Assembly (NCBI GenBank): GCA_902494535.1
Contig: CABUTO010000002.1
Coordinates: 1 to 64,000, forward strand
Reading direction: 5' to 3'
From: an uncultured Collinsella sp.
Lineage (GTDB): Bacteria > Actinomycetota > Coriobacteriia > Coriobacteriales > Coriobacteriaceae
DNA: 64,000 bases
A program made the translations under genes and the position numbers. Below the pieces are notes generated by a model. That model saw nothing but the letters and a program-made list of their open reading frames with translations. It was not told where the DNA came from and ran no database searches. This document shows positions 18,440 through 27,460 of this stretch, in pieces (positions within the stretch are counted from its first letter, which is position 1; each line of letters begins with the position of its first letter).

Positions 18440-19149
18440 ACGCAGATGCAATCTTTGATTTTGGCAAGCTTCTTCTCGCCGATTCCCGACACACGCATCA
18501 GATCGTCAACCGAGGCAAAAGCACCGTTCTTTGTCCGCTCATCGATAATCGACTGCGCCATGGAGGGACCGATGCCCGAGAGCGTCTGCAGCTCTGCCGC
18601 GCTTGCCGTATTGATGTTGACTAGGCCCGTTGCGCCACTCACGCCCAATGATGCGGAAGCCCCACCATCAACACCGGCTTCCGCAATGGACGCCTGCTGC
18701 TCCCCCACCGTTGGAACGTGGATTTTTTGTCCATCAGTGACCTTGGATGCCCGGTTAAGCCCCGTAACGTCTGCCTCGGGCGTAAGCCCGCCGGCGGCAT
18801 CAATCGCCTGAGCCACCCGCGCGCCGTCCTTGAGACGATATACACCGGGCGACACAACGGCGCCGTCGACATCGACATAGACCTCTGCCGCGGCAGAAGC
18901 CTTAGCCGAAGAACCTTCGGATGTCTTTCCGCTCGAGGCATCACCGGATCCCGGCTCCACCAACGAGCCTGAACCGTCAGTGCGCTCAAACGACACGCCA
19001 CCGGCACCGCCGCCAAGGTTCGCCATCGCCAGTCCACTCGCCATCGCAATGACGACCAGTATCGCCATCACCACTGCCTTATGACCGAACAGCTTGTCCG
19101 CCAAGCGGTCCATCCGTTTGACTCGTTCGTGTTGTTCGCGCTGCGCCAT
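18436..19149 (-). CDS. comEA: ComEA family DNA-binding competence protein
   Basis: Membrane-anchored receptor that binds double-stranded DNA during transformation. The start MAQREQHERV at 19149 has GGGAGG upstream, giving 237 residues. One transmembrane helix lies at about 25-43 (AVVMAILVVIAMASG), then a Ser/Gly-rich linker, a SLBB domain (VYVDVDGAVVSPGVYRL) and two C-terminal helix-hairpin-helix motifs (LQTLSGIGPSMAQSII and LMRVSGIGEKKLAKI). It overlaps comEC by four bases. Repeated CCAAAACC motifs lie upstream. Confidence 0.95.
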   Translation of the reverse strand: MAQREQHERVKRMDRLADKLFGHKAVVMAILVVIAMASGLAMANLGGGAGGVSFERTDGSGSLVEPGSGDASSGKTSEGSSAKASAAAEVYVDVDGAVVSPGVYRLKDGARVAQAIDAAGGLTPEADVTGLNRASKVTDGQKIHVPTVGEQQASIAEAGVDGGASASLGVSGATGLVNINTASAAELQTLSGIGPSMAQSIIDERTKNGAFASVDDLMRVSGIGEKKLAKIKDCICV

Positions 19150-19204
19150 AGCAAAACCTCCCAACACCATCGTGTCAGGAAAGGAGCTCCACAACAGCCA
19201 CGCT

Positions 19205-19247
19205 CCAAAACCGGTTTTAACGGTCAAACCAAAAACCGACCAAAACC
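19205..19247. promoter_or_regulatory. CCAAAACC direct repeats and AAAACCGGTTTT palindrome upstream of comEA
   Basis: CCAAAACC occurs at 19205, CCAAAAACC at 19229 and CCAAAACC at 19240. The first is embedded in the 12-bp palindrome AAAACCGGTTTT (19207-19218). The last two are 11 bp apart, about one helical turn. This may be an operator for the comEA-comEC genes; the regulator is unknown. Confidence 0.35.
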
Positions 19248-19319
19248 TTGCACAAATCTGTCCATTTATTCAGGCACACGTCAGCAAATGAACACTTAGC
19301 CGAAAAATGCCCAGATAGC

Positions 19320-19352
19320 AAAAGGCCGACGATGCAGGCGCATCGTCGGCCT
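19320..19352 (-). terminator. Intrinsic terminator of thiI
   Basis: A 13-bp stem AGGCCGACGATGC (19323-19335) pairs with 19340-19352 and is followed by TTTT on the minus strand, 11 bp after the thiI stop. Confidence 0.9.
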
Positions 19353-19362
19353 ATGCACAAAT

Positions 19363-20607
19363 TTACTCGTGATCTTGGTAAATCTCACGCGGAGCAAGCT
19401 CCGAATGTTTGCGTTTTAAGGTCTTAGGGGCCTTATACGTGTTGCTGGAGAAATCAATGTACTCGGTCTGCTTAAGCAGACGCTCGATCATCTCCTCGTG
19501 GTCGAACAGCTCCCAGGCCTCGTGCACGGCATCGAGTTTGGCGTGCGTCTCGGGACGACGCGGCATAAACAGCGTGCAGCAGTCGGGCGCCGCCTCGGTG
19601 GAAATATCGAACGTGCCGATCTCCTGAGCGCGCGCAATGATCTCCTGCTTGTCGGACCCGATGAGCGGACGGAACACGGGAATCTTCACGGCCTCGTTGA
19701 CGGCCATGATATTCTCGAGCGTCTGGGAGGCAACCTGACCGAGCGACTCGCCGGTCACGATGGCCTTGGCGCCCTCGATGTGTGCAATGCGCTCGGCAAC
19801 CGAATACATAATGCGGCGATACATGATCACGCGCAGGTTGCTGGGACAGGTGACCGAAATCTCACGCTGGCAGTCGCCAAACGGCACCATGTACAGGCGG
19901 CCGATCTGGACACCCGGCTCAAGCGCACGGATGATGTCCTGCACCAGATACTCACTCGTATCGGGCGTCTGCGGACGACCAGAGAAATGTACCGGCACGC
20001 ACACCGCGCCGCGACGCGCGAGCATCCAGGTCGCCACCGGAGAATCGATACCCGACGACAGCAGCGTCACGACCTTGCCGGCAGAACCCACCGGCAGACC
20101 GCCCACGCCGCGCTCGGAGCGCGCGTACACATAAACGCTACCCTGGACCACCAGTACGTGCACCATCGCATCGGGGTCGTGCATTTGAACCTTTTTATCG
20201 GGGAAGGCCTCACACAGCACCTCACCCACCTGACGATTGATGTCAATCGAGGTAAGCTCATAGTCAGTATTGGAGCGCTTGGCGTGCACCTTAAAAGAAT
20301 CGAAGGAACCAAACTCGCGCAGCGCCTTCACGGCGGCGGCGCAGTACTCCTGCGAGTCGCGGTTGGTGTGATACGCCAAAGACACACGTGCAACGCCGGG
20401 AACGGTGCGAATGACACGCGCCGCCTCATCGGCCTGATGCTTGTTAAAGGTCACGAGGATATAACCGGAAATTCGAGACACGGCATTCACGGAAAAGGCG
20501 GCCAAGGCCGCCTTGATGTTATCCATGAGGATATGCTCAAAATGTGCGCGGTTCTTACCCTTCAGTCCAACCTCGTGATAGTGGACCAGGCAGACGCGAG
20601 CCGCCAT
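19363..20607 (-). CDS. thiI: tRNA 4-thiouridine synthetase ThiI
   Basis: ATP-dependent sulfurtransferase that makes s4U8 in tRNA and can supply sulfur for thiamine thiazole. The 414 residues show an N-terminal ferredoxin-like domain (YHEVGLKGKNR), a THUMP domain (about 60-165) and the PP-loop LLSSGIDSPVATWML (about 183-197). There is no C-terminal rhodanese domain, as in most Gram-positive ThiI. The ATG begins immediately after the rpoZ stop (TAA ATG), so it is probably translated by coupling in a mihF-gmk-rpoZ-thiI transcript. Confidence 0.95.
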   Translation of the reverse strand: MAARVCLVHYHEVGLKGKNRAHFEHILMDNIKAALAAFSVNAVSRISGYILVTFNKHQADEAARVIRTVPGVARVSLAYHTNRDSQEYCAAAVKALREFGSFDSFKVHAKRSNTDYELTSIDINRQVGEVLCEAFPDKKVQMHDPDAMVHVLVVQGSVYVYARSERGVGGLPVGSAGKVVTLLSSGIDSPVATWMLARRGAVCVPVHFSGRPQTPDTSEYLVQDIIRALEPGVQIGRLYMVPFGDCQREISVTCPSNLRVIMYRRIMYSVAERIAHIEGAKAIVTGESLGQVASQTLENIMAVNEAVKIPVFRPLIGSDKQEIIARAQEIGTFDISTEAAPDCCTLFMPRRPETHAKLDAVHEAWELFDHEEMIERLLKQTEYIDFSSNTYKAPKTLKRKHSELAPREIYQDHE

Positions 20608-20889
20608 TTAGGCTTCAGCAACCTTGTGGCCGAGCGCCTTCTCGTAACGGGCCTCGTCGTAAGAGATGTCGCCGTCGACAATCTCGTCCATAGCCATCGA
20701 AATGGTATCGGCACCGGAAAGCCCGATGGTGATGTCATCGACATCCTGGACGGCAAGCACGCGGTTGTGCTGGCCACGCAGCATGCTGTTAATGTCGCAG
20801 GCGCGCTTGGAGGCAAGCGAAGCGAGCAGGAAGCGGTTGTGATCGGTCTTCTCCAGAAGATCGTCAATGCAAGGCTTTACAACGGACAC
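20608..20889 (-). CDS. rpoZ: DNA-directed RNA polymerase subunit omega
   Basis: Small RNA polymerase subunit that wraps the beta-prime C-terminus. The 93 residues include the conserved omega core (CIDDLLEKTDHNRFLLASLASKRA in two overlapping parts: DLLEKTDHNRFLLA and LASKRACDINSML), followed by a family-typical acidic tail. The start is GTG, eight bases after TGAGG at the gmk stop. Linkage gmk-rpoZ is nearly universal. Confidence 0.95.
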   Translation of the reverse strand: MSVVKPCIDDLLEKTDHNRFLLASLASKRACDINSMLRGQHNRVLAVQDVDDITIGLSGADTISMAMDEIVDGDISYDEARYEKALGHKVAEA

Positions 20890-20894
20890 GGACC

Positions 20895-21464
20895 TCAGAT
20901 CCTTTCATGCATATCGAGAACGCGAACGAGCTCATCGGTCGCGCGGTCGAGATCGTCATTAACCACGACGTCGTCGTAGCGGTCGGCAAGGGCAAGCTCA
21001 TCGGCGGCGTTTGCCATACGCAGCTCAATCGTCTCGGGCGTCTCGGTACCGCGACCGACCAGGCGCTCGCGGAGTACCTCAAGCGAAGGCGGCTTGATAA
21101 AGATCAACACGGCCTCGGGGAAACGCTCCTTCACCTGCAGGGCGCCCTGGACATCGATCTCCAAAATCAGAGATGCGCCAGAGGCGAGCTTGGATGTGAC
21201 CTCGCTCACCAACGTGCCGTAGCAGTTACCGTGGACCTCGGCCCACTCAACAAACTCACCGTTTGCCACGCGGCGGTCGAACTCCTCGCGCGTCAGAAAA
21301 AAGTAGTTGACGCCGTCGACCTCACCTTTGCGTGGTGCTCGCGTGGTAGCCGAAACCGTCAGGCCCAGGTTCGAGCGGCGCTCGCGCACACGAGTGACGA
21401 GCGTACCCTTCCCTGCGCCTGACGGTCCAGAAATCACAAAGAGCTTGGAATCCTGAGCGCTCAC
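20895..21464 (-). CDS. gmk: Guanylate kinase
   Basis: Phosphorylates GMP to GDP with ATP. The 189 residues contain the P-loop SGPSGAGKGTLV (about 12-23), the GMP-binding TTRAPRKGEVDGVNYFF segment (about 40-56) and the lid region VGRGTETPETIELR. The start is the GTG directly after the mihF stop. It is followed five bases later by rpoZ. Confidence 0.97.
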   Translation of the reverse strand: MSAQDSKLFVISGPSGAGKGTLVTRVRERRSNLGLTVSATTRAPRKGEVDGVNYFFLTREEFDRRVANGEFVEWAEVHGNCYGTLVSEVTSKLASGASLILEIDVQGALQVKERFPEAVLIFIKPPSLEVLRERLVGRGTETPETIELRMANAADELALADRYDDVVVNDDLDRATDELVRVLDMHERI

Positions 21465-21773
21465 TTATTTGGTCAGCTGCTCGAGGAGCTGCTCGCGCTG
21501 ACGGACGCCGAGGCCCTGGACGCGACGGGTAGCGGAGATACCAAGCTCCTCCATGATCTTGGCGGCCTTGGCCTTGCCATAACCAGGAAGAGACTCGATG
21601 AGGGTGGAAACCTTCATGCGGGAAGCGATGGGGTCATCGGAGTTGAGCACGGACTCGAGGGACTTCTCGCCCTTCTTGATCTGCTCGCGAAGCTCAGCGC
21701 GGGCGTGACGTGCGGCAGCAGCCTTCTCAAGAGCCTGCTTGCGCTGCTCATCGGTAAGCTGAGGGAGTGCCAT
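21465..21773 (-). CDS. mihF: Actinobacterial integration host factor MihF
   Basis: Nucleoid-associated DNA-binding protein specific to Actinobacteria, unrelated to proteobacterial IHF. The ATG at 21773 after GGAGG gives 102 residues. The N-terminal half is a charged helical segment (EQRKQALEKAAAARHARAEL). The C-terminal half is the H2TH-like DNA-binding core with SLPGYGKAKAAKIMEELGI and RVQGLGVRQREQLL. It is placed directly before gmk, the standard actinobacterial neighbourhood, and is a strong taxonomic marker here. Confidence 0.94.
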   Translation of the reverse strand: MALPQLTDEQRKQALEKAAAARHARAELREQIKKGEKSLESVLNSDDPIASRMKVSTLIESLPGYGKAKAAKIMEELGISATRRVQGLGVRQREQLLEQLTK

Positions 21774-21861
21774 TCGTACCTCCAAATAGTTGGGTTATAT
21801 CTGATTCAATAATTGGCATTTTAGCACGTAGAACGTACAAAATGCCCAATCGCGGCTCCAT

Positions 21862-21890
21862 AGGTTAGACGATACCCGCAAAAAGTGCAA
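21862..21890 (-). promoter_or_regulatory. Probable promoter of mihF-gmk-rpoZ-thiI
   Basis: On the minus strand TTGCAC (21890-21885) and TAACCT (21867-21862) are separated by 17 bp, about 90 bp upstream of the mihF start and just downstream of the pyr terminator. Confidence 0.6.
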
Positions 21891-21909
21891 TATACTGCGC
21901 CCAAAGTTA

Positions 21910-21967
21910 AGCCCCTGACCTGCGATTCCACACAAAGGATGGGAAAGATTACGCAGGCACAGGGGCT
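21910..21967 (-). terminator. Long hairpin between pyrF and mihF, probable end of the pyr operon
   Basis: AGCCCCTG/CAGGGGCT (21910-21917 with 21960-21967) continues inward with CCTGCG/CGCAGG and TTCC/GGAA. T-rich sequence follows weakly on the minus strand and as ATTTT on the plus strand. It is most simply a pyr operon terminator, but the stem is unusually long and it could be a structured RNA. Confidence 0.55.
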
Positions 21968-22012
21968 ATTTTGTGCTAATGAGACCCAAAAGTGGTGACT
22001 TAGGGGAATCTT

Positions 22013-22729
22013 TTACGCGATGTTTTCGACCAGCTCGGCAACGATGGCGTCAAAGGCGGCAACCGGATCGTCGGCACCGGTGATGGGACGGCCCACCACA
22101 ATGTGGCTTGCGCCACGCTCGATAGCCTGGGAAGGCGTCGCCACGCGGGACTGGTCACCAAGGGCGGCACCCACCGGACGCACACCCGGAGTCACGATCA
22201 GGGCATCAGGACCCAGCAGCTCACGCATGTCGTGAGCCTCCATCGGCGAGCACACGATGCCATCGATGCCGTTGGCCTGAGCGAGCTTTGCCAGGCGGGC
22301 GGCCTCCTCGGCCACGGGCGACTCGACGCCGATCTCGCTCAAGGCATCCTGATTCATGCTCGTGAGCACGGTGATGGCGACGAGCTTGGCGCGGTCCTCA
22401 CGCGCCTCCTCGGCACCCTCGCGGCAGGCAGCGAGCATGGCGCCCGAACCCAAGCCGTGAACCGAAAGCAGGTCGGCACCGGCAAGTGAAGCCGAGCGGG
22501 CGGCACCGCGAACCTGATGCGGAATATCATGGAACTTGAGGTCAAGGAAGACCTTAAAGCCCAGGTCCTTGAACGTCTTGACGATCTCAGGACCCTCGGC
22601 GTAATAGAGCGTCATGCCAACCTTGAGCCAGGCGGCATGGCCCGAAAGCTCGTGGGCAAGCTCGAGCGCACGCTCACGATCGCAGTCGAGAGCGACGATA
22701 ACGCGGTCGCGGGCATCGGTCTCTAGCAT
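22013..22729 (-). CDS. pyrF: Orotidine 5'-phosphate decarboxylase
   Basis: Last step of UMP synthesis, decarboxylating OMP. The start MLETDARDRVIVALD at 22729 (TAGGTG upstream) gives 238 residues; the longer in-frame extension lies inside pyrD and is rejected. The catalytic DLKFHDIPHQV motif (about 60-70) carries the Asp-Lys-Asp charge network. TPGVRP and VVGRPIT are the phosphate-binding elements. It overlaps pyrD by seven bases and is the last gene of the operon. Confidence 0.97.
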   Translation of the reverse strand: MLETDARDRVIVALDCDRERALELAHELSGHAAWLKVGMTLYYAEGPEIVKTFKDLGFKVFLDLKFHDIPHQVRGAARSASLAGADLLSVHGLGSGAMLAACREGAEEAREDRAKLVAITVLTSMNQDALSEIGVESPVAEEAARLAKLAQANGIDGIVCSPMEAHDMRELLGPDALIVTPGVRPVGAALGDQSRVATPSQAIERGASHIVVGRPITGADDPVAAFDAIVAELVENIA

Positions 22730-23631
22730 TCGAAAGCACCTACCAGTTCGTTGATGTCCTTCACGCCCTGGGACTCCGCCCAGGCCTCGAGCTCGTGCGC
22801 GATCTTGAGCGAAGCGCACGGATCGACGAAGTTGGCCATGCCGACCGACACGCAGGTGGCGCCAGCCAGGATAAACTCGGCCGCATCTTCGCCCGTCATG
22901 ACACCGCCGACACCGTTGATGGGGATATCGACGGCCTGAGCGACCTCCCAGACCATGCGAACGGCGATGTGGTGGCACAGCGGGCCCGAAAGGCCGCCCT
23001 TGGGCTTGGCCACACGGGACTTGCGGGTATGGACGTCGATGGCCATGCCCTGGATGGAGTTAATGACCGAAAGGCCGTCGGCGCCGGCGGCCTCGAGAGC
23101 CTTGGCAATCTCGGCAACGTTAACCGGAGCCATCTTTACGAACAGCGGCTTATCGGTCACCTTACGGCAGGCAGCCATAACGGCAGAGGCGCCCTCGGGC
23201 GAGGAGCCCATGGCGGCACCGCCGGCGGCAATATTGGGGCAGCTGACGTTGATCTCGTAGCCGGCAGCCCAGGGGCACAGCTCGACATACATCTCGAGCG
23301 CGCGGACAAACTCCTCGACGGAGTGACCGGCGACCTGACAGATGACCTGACAACCGTCCTTGGAGAGCTGCTCGAGCAACGGACCGGACTCGCGGGCAAA
23401 AGCGGCCACGCCGGGGTTCTGAAGGCCCACGGAGTTAATCATACCGCCGGGAATCTCAGCCATGCGGGGCGCGGGATTGCCGGGCCAGGGCTCAGCTGCG
23501 CAACCCTTGGTGGTGATGGCGCCCAGCTGGGAAACATCAAAGAAGTTCTGGAACTGCCAACCGTAGCCAAAGGTACCGGCTGCGGTGTTGATGGGGTTCT
23601 GCATCTTGACGCCGCCGAAATCGACGGCCAT
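22723..23631 (-). CDS. pyrD: Dihydroorotate dehydrogenase, catalytic subunit (class 1B)
   Basis: Oxidises dihydroorotate to orotate, passing electrons through PyrK to NAD. About 302 residues from MAVDFGGVKMQNPI. The FMN barrel shows NTAAGTFGYG and the catalytic cysteine in EINVSCPNIA (class 1), with VINSIQGMAIDV and NGVGGVMTGEDA as FMN/phosphate elements. The start is uncertain: a GTG two codons upstream (23637) is equally compatible. The adjacent pyrK supports class 1B. Confidence 0.95.
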   Translation of the reverse strand: MAVDFGGVKMQNPINTAAGTFGYGWQFQNFFDVSQLGAITTKGCAAEPWPGNPAPRMAEIPGGMINSVGLQNPGVAAFARESGPLLEQLSKDGCQVICQVAGHSVEEFVRALEMYVELCPWAAGYEINVSCPNIAAGGAAMGSSPEGASAVMAACRKVTDKPLFVKMAPVNVAEIAKALEAAGADGLSVINSIQGMAIDVHTRKSRVAKPKGGLSGPLCHHIAVRMVWEVAQAVDIPINGVGGVMTGEDAAEFILAGATCVSVGMANFVDPCASLKIAHELEAWAESQGVKDINELVGAFEC

Positions 23632-23645
23632 GTTCACGGTACCCA

Positions 23646-24437
23646 CTAGAAGACCACCACCTTGGAAGCATCGAACACGGGGCCGCACATGCAAGCACCC
23701 TTCATACCGTCGACCGTCTCGACATTACAGGTGTTGCAGGCGCCAAAGCCACAGCTCATCATGCGCTCAAGCGACACCTCGCAGTACGCACCGGCCTCGG
23801 CGGCAGCGGCGGCGACTTTCTTCATCATGACAGCGGGGCCGCAGCTGGCCACATAGTCGTAGCCGCCCTCGCCGAGCAGCTCGGCGGCAGGATCGGTGCA
23901 AAAACCGTGCGTGCCGAGCGAGCCGTCGTCGGTGCAAACGTTGACCGTATCGCACAGCGAGCGGAACTCATCGACACCCACGGCCTTGGAAGCGGTGCCA
24001 AAGCCCAGGCACACGTCAACATCCACGCCCTGCTCGGCAAGCATACCGGCAAGGCACAGCACGGGCGGAACACCGATGCCACCGGCGACGAGCAGGGCCT
24101 TCCTGGTGCCCTCGGGTACCATCCAGCCACGGCCACCGGGGCCCAGCAGGTTAGAGGTGGAGCCAGGGCCCATCTGGGACAAACGACGGGTATCGTCGCC
24201 CACGACGGCGTACCACAGCTCGACGGTACCGGCCTGGGCGTCGGCGCGGTAGTAGCTCAGGGGCACGCGAAGCAGCGAGGACGCATCGCCGGGTACGGCG
24301 ATGTTCACAAACTGACCGGGCTTGAGCGCACTTGCAAGCTTGGGGGCCGAGATGACGAGCGAGAAGATGCCGTCGGCAATCTCCCGGTTCGAGACGACCT
24401 CGAAGTCGTGCATGCGTGCAGTGGAAGGTGTGGGCAT
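23646..24437 (-). CDS. pyrK: Dihydroorotate dehydrogenase electron-transfer subunit
   Basis: Iron-sulfur flavoprotein that links PyrD to NAD. The start MPTPSTARMHDFEVV at 24437 after TTGGAG gives 264 residues. The FAD domain has the RVPLSYYR-type motif near residue 65 and the NAD domain has LLVAGGIGVPPVL. The C-terminal 2Fe-2S cysteines lie in CGFGACNTC and GACMCGP. It is encoded just before pyrD. A hairpin separates it from pyrC. Confidence 0.95.
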   Translation of the reverse strand: MPTPSTARMHDFEVVSNREIADGIFSLVISAPKLASALKPGQFVNIAVPGDASSLLRVPLSYYRADAQAGTVELWYAVVGDDTRRLSQMGPGSTSNLLGPGGRGWMVPEGTRKALLVAGGIGVPPVLCLAGMLAEQGVDVDVCLGFGTASKAVGVDEFRSLCDTVNVCTDDGSLGTHGFCTDPAAELLGEGGYDYVASCGPAVMMKKVAAAAAEAGAYCEVSLERMMSCGFGACNTCNVETVDGMKGACMCGPVFDASKVVVF

Positions 24438-24484
24438 AGACGCTCCAATCCCCCATGCGGTTGCATGGTCCAAACTAATAGAAA

Positions 24485-24509
24485 GCGCGGCACCGCAAGG
24501 GCGCCGCGC
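24485..24509 (-). terminator. Intra-operon hairpin between pyrC and pyrK
   Basis: GCGCGGCGCC pairs with GGTGCCGCGC around a CTTGC loop on the minus strand, followed by TTTCTATT. The T-run is imperfect, so it is probably a partial terminator or mRNA-stabilising stem rather than a full stop. Confidence 0.45.
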
Positions 24510-24529
24510 ACAAAAGCGATAAGGCTATG

Positions 24530-25819
24530 CTAGCAGATGCAGCCGTCGGCAAGCGTCTGCTTACCGCCGACAAACACATCGGTGGCACGACCGGTGAGCG
24601 TGCGGCCGGCAAAACCGGAGTTCTCGGCGCGCGACTCATAACCGTCCTCGCCGACCGTCCAGGTGGCAGAGGGGTCGAACACGGTCAGGTCGGCAACGGA
24701 GCCCGCCTTGACCTGAACCTGGTCGAGGCCCAGAATCTCACGCGGCTTGATGGCCATGAGCTCGACCATGCGGCCCACGCTCATCTTGCCCGTGTTGACC
24801 AGCTCGGTGAGTACGAGCGACAGGGAGGTCTCGAGGCCGATCATGCCAAAGGGCGCAAGCTCGAACTCGCGGGCCTTCTCCCACGGGGTGTGGGGAGCGT
24901 GATCGGTGACGATAGCGTCGACGGTACCGTCGATGACGCCCTGACGGATGGCCTCGGCGTCCTCCTCGGTACGCAGCGGCGGATTGACCTTGAGCGAGGT
25001 GTTGTAGGTCTCGTCCAGGTCGTTCTCGGTCAGGAACATGTGGTGCGGGGTGGCCTCGCAGGTAACCTGAACGCCAGCGGCCTTACCGGCACGCACGATC
25101 TCCAGACCATGGGCGGTGGAGATGTGCTGGATGTGCAGCTTGGCGCCGGTCAGCTTGGCGATCTCGATGTCGCGGGCGATCTGGAGCTCCTCGCCGGCAG
25201 CCGGCCAACCCTCGAGGGCCAGACGGGTCGAGACCTTGCCCTCGTTGATCTGGCCATGGCCGACCAGGTCCTCGTCCTGGCAGTGGCTCATGAAGACCTT
25301 GCCGAACATCTTGCCGTAGTCCATGCAGCGACGGAGCATGCCCGCGCCCTGCACGCCGCGACCGTCATCGGTGAAGGCGACGGCGCCGTGGGCGACCATA
25401 TCGCCCATCTCGGACATGGCCTCGCCCTTAAGACCGCGGGTCATGGCGCCCGACGGATAGACGCGGCAGTGGCCGACCTCGGCAGCGCGGGACTTGACGA
25501 ACTCCACGACAGTGCCGTTATCGGTGACGGGATCGGTGTTGGGCATGGCGCACACGCCGGTAAAGCCGCCCTTGGCAGCTGCGCGGGTGCCGCTCTCGAT
25601 GTCCTCTTTGACCTCGTAGCCGGGCTCGCGAAGGTGAACGTGCATGTCCACCAGGCCGGGGACGAGGTACTTGCCGGAAAGGTCGCGGACCTCGGCCCCC
25701 TCGACGGCGAGATTCTCGCCGACCTCGGCGATCTTGTCGCCGTCAATCAGGACGTCAACGACACCGTCAAGCTCGACGGACGGGTCGACGACGTGGGCAT
25801 TCTTAAGAAGCAAGGCCAT
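24530..25819 (-). CDS. pyrC: Dihydroorotase
   Basis: Zinc amidohydrolase that cyclises carbamoyl-aspartate to dihydroorotate. The start MALLLKNAHVVDPS at 25819 has GGAGGTG upstream, giving 429 residues, the size of class I dihydroorotases. Metal ligands are visible in DMHVHLREPG (about 54-63) and in EATPHHMF, with TDHAPHT near residue 300. It overlaps the end of pyrB by 17 bp. Confidence 0.96.
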   Translation of the reverse strand: MALLLKNAHVVDPSVELDGVVDVLIDGDKIAEVGENLAVEGAEVRDLSGKYLVPGLVDMHVHLREPGYEVKEDIESGTRAAAKGGFTGVCAMPNTDPVTDNGTVVEFVKSRAAEVGHCRVYPSGAMTRGLKGEAMSEMGDMVAHGAVAFTDDGRGVQGAGMLRRCMDYGKMFGKVFMSHCQDEDLVGHGQINEGKVSTRLALEGWPAAGEELQIARDIEIAKLTGAKLHIQHISTAHGLEIVRAGKAAGVQVTCEATPHHMFLTENDLDETYNTSLKVNPPLRTEEDAEAIRQGVIDGTVDAIVTDHAPHTPWEKAREFELAPFGMIGLETSLSLVLTELVNTGKMSVGRMVELMAIKPREILGLDQVQVKAGSVADLTVFDPSATWTVGEDGYESRAENSGFAGRTLTGRATDVFVGGKQTLADGCIC

Positions 25820-26747
25820 TATCGGCACCTCCAAGCAGCAGATACAGGATAGCCATACGCACGCAGATACCGGCGTAGACCTGCTCCAGGATGACGGAGC
25901 GTTGCGGGTGGTCGGCCATATAGGAGTCGAACTCGACGCCGCGGTTGATGGGGCCCGGGTGGCAGATGATCGCGTCGGGCTTCATGAGCTTCTCGCGGTC
26001 CTTGGTCAGGCCGAAGAGCTTGTGGTACTCGCGAATGGTCGGGAACGGGGCACCCTCGAGGCGCTCCTGTTGCACGCGCAGCATGTAGACGACGTCCAGC
26101 TCGGGCAGGACGGAATCGAGGTCGCTCGTCACGTGGTCGCAGCCCAGGACCTCGGGCGACGGCGGCAGCAGCGTGCCGGGGGCGACGGCGTAGGTCTCAC
26201 AGCCCATGATCTTAAGGGCGGGGATCAGCGAGCCGCAAACGCGGGAGTGGGCGATATCGCCGACGACGGCGACCTTCAGACCGTGGAAGTCACCCTTGTG
26301 CTCCCAGATGGTGTACAGGTCGAGCAGGGCCTGCGTAGGATGGTTGTGCTTGCCGTCACCGGCGCAGATGACGCTTGCGGGCGAGTTCTGCGTGACGATG
26401 TAGGGAGCGCCGGCGTGCTTGTCGCGCACGACAATGCAGTCGATCTTATAAGCGTTGAGGGTCTCAACGGTGTCGACGAGGCTCTCGCCCTTGACCGTGG
26501 AGGTCGAGGAGCCGCCAAAGTTAAGACTGTCGGCCGAAAGACGCTTCTCGGCGAGCTCGAAAGAGCTGCGGGTGCGCGTCGAGGGCTCGTTGAACATGTT
26601 GACGATGGTCTTGCCCTTGAGCGTGGGGACCTTCTTGATGGCACGCTCGTTGACCTCGGAGAACGCCTTGGCGGTCTCGAGGATGAGCTTGATATCCTCT
26701 TCGGAGTACTCGGTAATGTCGATCAGGTGCTTATGGTTGAACGCCAC
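25803..26747 (-). CDS. pyrB: Aspartate carbamoyltransferase, catalytic subunit
   Basis: Condenses carbamoyl phosphate with aspartate. The GTG at 26747 opening AFNHKHLIDITEYS is preferred: GGGAGG sits at the end of pyrR, eleven bases upstream. This gives 314 residues. Carbamoyl-phosphate binding is by STRTRSSFELAEKRL (about 55-69) and HPTQALLDLYTI. LRVQQER and the HPGPINRG segment bind aspartate. No pyrI regulatory subunit is present, as in Gram-positive PyrR-type operons. Confidence 0.96.
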   Translation of the reverse strand: MAFNHKHLIDITEYSEEDIKLILETAKAFSEVNERAIKKVPTLKGKTIVNMFNEPSTRTRSSFELAEKRLSADSLNFGGSSTSTVKGESLVDTVETLNAYKIDCIVVRDKHAGAPYIVTQNSPASVICAGDGKHNHPTQALLDLYTIWEHKGDFHGLKVAVVGDIAHSRVCGSLIPALKIMGCETYAVAPGTLLPPSPEVLGCDHVTSDLDSVLPELDVVYMLRVQQERLEGAPFPTIREYHKLFGLTKDREKLMKPDAIICHPGPINRGVEFDSYMADHPQRSVILEQVYAGICVRMAILYLLLGGADNGLAS

Positions 26748-26751
26748 GGTA

Positions 26752-27348
<597 letters not shown>

Positions 27349-27375
27349 TCACATGTCTTGACTGCTGACACAGTC

Positions 27376-27460
27376 AAAAAAATAGATGCCCGACCGCTCA
27401 AAGCGGACCAGACACCCACAGGAAGGGCTGCTCTTTGGCAGCAATGTAATTCCATGTGGG
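27376..27460 (-). promoter_or_regulatory. Candidate PyrR-responsive attenuator in the pyr leader
   Basis: In transcript order: an outer stem CCCACA/TGTGGG (27460-27455 with 27420-27415) encloses GCTGC-CAAAGA-GCAGC (27442-27427). Its loop sequence CCAAAGAG resembles the CCNGNGAG of known PyrR-binding loops except for one base. Immediately after comes a second stem centred on CCGCT/AGCGG (27406-27394), extendable with wobble pairs to GGGCAT, then CTATTTTTTT (T-run 27382-27376). This is the expected anti-antiterminator plus terminator order. A possible -10 TACACT lies at 27496-27491. Confidence 0.5.

Noticed and set aside
22730..22978. N-terminal extension of pyrF into pyrD
   Set aside because: The extra 83 residues are Arg-rich, non-homologous and overlap pyrD fully; the internal ATG has a ribosome site.
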